Below are positions 14,560 through 15,496 of a stretch of DNA of 15,496 nt, piece by piece. The translations under genes were made by a program, and so were the position numbers. The stretch is from the NCBI GenBank assembly GCA_002363095.1, contig DEWC01000092.1:5515-21010 (forward strand), in the 5' to 3' direction. Origin of the DNA: Ruminococcaceae bacterium UBA3220 (GTDB lineage Bacteria > Bacillota > Clostridia > Oscillospirales > Acutalibacteraceae). The first letter of the stretch is position 1. Each line of letters begins with the position of its first letter. The notes below the pieces were generated by a model. It saw only the letters and a list, made by a program, of their open reading frames with translations, did no database searches and was not told where the DNA came from.

Positions 14560-14588
14560 TTGACAAAAACCGGGCTTTATGATATAGT
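14560..14588 (+). promoter_or_regulatory. Strong sigma-A-type promoter for the acidic lipoprotein gene
   Basis: A perfect TTGACA (14560-14565), a 17-nt spacer and TATAGT (14583-14588). An inverted repeat AAAGCCCG (14536-14543) / CGGGCTTT (14571-14578) brackets the -35 box and could be an operator. Confidence 0.75.
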
Positions 14589-14636
14589 AACCATATTGTC
14601 GAAAACGGCAAAAAAATGAAAGGCGGAAAAACAACA

Positions 14637-15311
14637 ATGACAAAAAAACTCGCACTGATTTTGGCACTTATTATTGCGCTCGGAACGGTGTTTTTTGCCG
14701 GCTGTACCGAAGATGACGGCACCGGCAGAAAAAGTTCTAAAAAGAATAAAGAGGAATCGTCCGAAAGCGATAGTAATTATGAACTTGAAGATATAGTTGA
14801 AGGTGAATGGGAATTCGATGTTTCTCTTGATGAATTCTTCAAGGAAGAGGCCGAGAATGATGAAGAACTGGCCGAGATGCTTGAATACTGCGATTTCAGC
14901 AAGGTAAAAATGGCTATGGAACTCAAAATGAGCGACGGAGAGTATGAATTAAACTTCGACGGTGAAAAAACCGCTTCCCAGATGAAAAAGCCCTTTATCG
15001 AAGGCTTGAAGAAATACTATAAAGAGGCAAGCGGAGAAGCCCCCGATGACGATACGATCGCCGGACTTGAGGAAGTTGTTGAGCAAGCCATTGACGAAAT
15101 GATCGGCGAACTTGAAGATAAGAGCAGCGAAGGTTTTTACCGTGTTGACGGCGAAAAGATTTATTTTGCCGATGACGAGGATGAGCTTGAAGATGCCGAA
15201 GAGTATATGAAGTGTACCGTTCAGGGCAAGAAAAAGATAAAGGTTACCAAATGGGAAAGCGACAGCGAAATTCCTGAGGGAATCTTGCCCTTCGTTATGA
15301 AAAAGAAATAA
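14637..15311 (+). CDS. Acidic lipoprotein of unknown function
   Basis: I do not recognise this 224-residue protein. It begins MTKK, has a hydrophobic signal core and the lipobox FAGC (C23), so it is probably anchored to the outer face of the membrane. A serine/lysine/glutamate linker runs to about residue 50. The rest is very rich in Asp and Glu, with EGEWEFDVSLDEFF near the start of the domain and SEGFYRVDGEKIYFADDEDE near the end; these alternating strands suggest a small beta-rich or lipocalin-like domain, which is a guess. ATG 14637 is chosen because AGGCGG lies 10 nt before it; the in-frame ATG at 14616 precedes that site. It has its own strong promoter and is divergent from the TraB/GumN-like lipoprotein gene. 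Confidence 0.8.
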   Translation: MTKKLALILALIIALGTVFFAGCTEDDGTGRKSSKKNKEESSESDSNYELEDIVEGEWEFDVSLDEFFKEEAENDEELAEMLEYCDFSKVKMAMELKMSDGEYELNFDGEKTASQMKKPFIEGLKKYYKEASGEAPDDDTIAGLEEVVEQAIDEMIGELEDKSSEGFYRVDGEKIYFADDEDELEDAEEYMKCTVQGKKKIKVTKWESDSEIPEGILPFVMKKK

Positions 15312-15314
15312 TTA

Positions 15315-15373
15315 AATACGGAATTTTTTCGGGCGGTGAATAACCGCCCGTCAGTCTGTTGAAAAACCGTATT
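15315..15373. repeat. Two-tier palindrome after the acidic lipoprotein gene
   Basis: The inner stem is CGGGCGGT/ACCGCCCG (15330-15337 with 15343-15350). The outer tiers pair TTTTTC with GAAAAA (15325-15330 with 15361-15366) and AATACGG with CCGTATT (15315-15321 with 15367-15373). C15330 can be used in only one of the two tiers. There is no T run after the inner stem on the plus strand, so it is not a standard terminator, though it begins 4 nt after the stop codon and may act as a transcript end. Confidence 0.6.
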
Positions 15374-15450
15374 ATTAACGATTGCGCCGTTTGGGCGGTG
15401 CGAATTAGGGATTATTATGGTTTTGGGCGGCAAAAAGCGCCTTGTAACTT

Positions 15451-15493
15451 GTGAAAAATCTCAATATACGACAGTATACCTTCGATTTTTCAC
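15451..15493. repeat. Nested palindrome at the right window edge
   Basis: A perfect 10-bp inverted repeat GTGAAAAATC/GATTTTTCAC (15451-15460 with 15484-15493) encloses a second one, TATAC-GACA-GTATA (15465-15478). No gene is seen in 15374-15496. It may be a terminator or repeat belonging to whatever lies beyond the edge. Confidence 0.55.
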
Positions 15494-15496
15494 TTC

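Noticed and set aside
15221..15433. 70-codon open frame on the minus strand at the right edge
   Set aside because: It crosses the palindromes and the end of the acidic lipoprotein gene, with no ribosome site or family resemblance.

Overview
This window looks like chromosomal DNA from a low-to-mid GC Firmicute of the class Clostridia. The evidence is a six-gene Rnf complex in the clostridial order C-D-G-E-A-B, a DUF951 protein, a full-length Sua5-type enzyme, several TTG/GTG starts, strong GGAGG-type ribosome binding sites and sigma-A-like promoters. I cannot name the genus. Most of the window is ordinary core genome; the accessory part lies between about 12.6 and 13.4 kb and at the right edge.

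Layout: (1) 1-602, minus strand: the N-terminal 200 residues of an SbcD/YhaO-type nuclease, cut by the window edge. (2) 604-727: two back-to-back promoters. (3) 728-6484, plus strand: a tightly packed unit of DUF951 protein, prfA, Sua5/YwlC threonylcarbamoyl-AMP synthase, coaE, an M18 aminopeptidase and an orphan OppA-like lipoprotein. It ends at a terminator (6500-6539) shared with the convergent rnf operon. (4) 11568-6554, minus strand: rnfCDGEAB with its own promoter, which carries a perfect palindrome between -35 and -10. (5) 12366-11665, minus strand: a YugP-type membrane zinc metallopeptidase with promoter and terminator. (6) 12521-12597: tRNA-Val(GAC) with promoter and terminator. (7) 12644-12822: a two-armed array of small hairpins. 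GTGATG spacers run down the left arm and complementary CATCAC spacers run down the right arm, so the whole array could fold into a ladder of stacked four-way junctions. (8) 12879-13235: a stand-alone four-helix-bundle protein of the 23S-rRNA-intervening-sequence/Avd-like family, followed by a strong terminator and one isolated copy of the array's last unit. (9) 14430-13456 minus and 14637-15311 plus: divergent lipoproteins, one TraB/GumN-like and one acidic and unrecognised. (10) 15312-15496: no convincing gene, but two nested palindromes.

How the genes fit together: the plus-strand unit joins translation (RF1, t6A tRNA modification) to CoA synthesis and peptide use (oligopeptide-binding lipoprotein, cytosolic aminopeptidase). 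The Rnf operon encodes the complete membrane ferredoxin:NAD+ oxidoreductase that fermenting anaerobes use to build an ion gradient. The part most worth attention is the hairpin ladder plus four-helix-bundle gene, which together look like a compact accessory or mobile module placed just after a tRNA gene.
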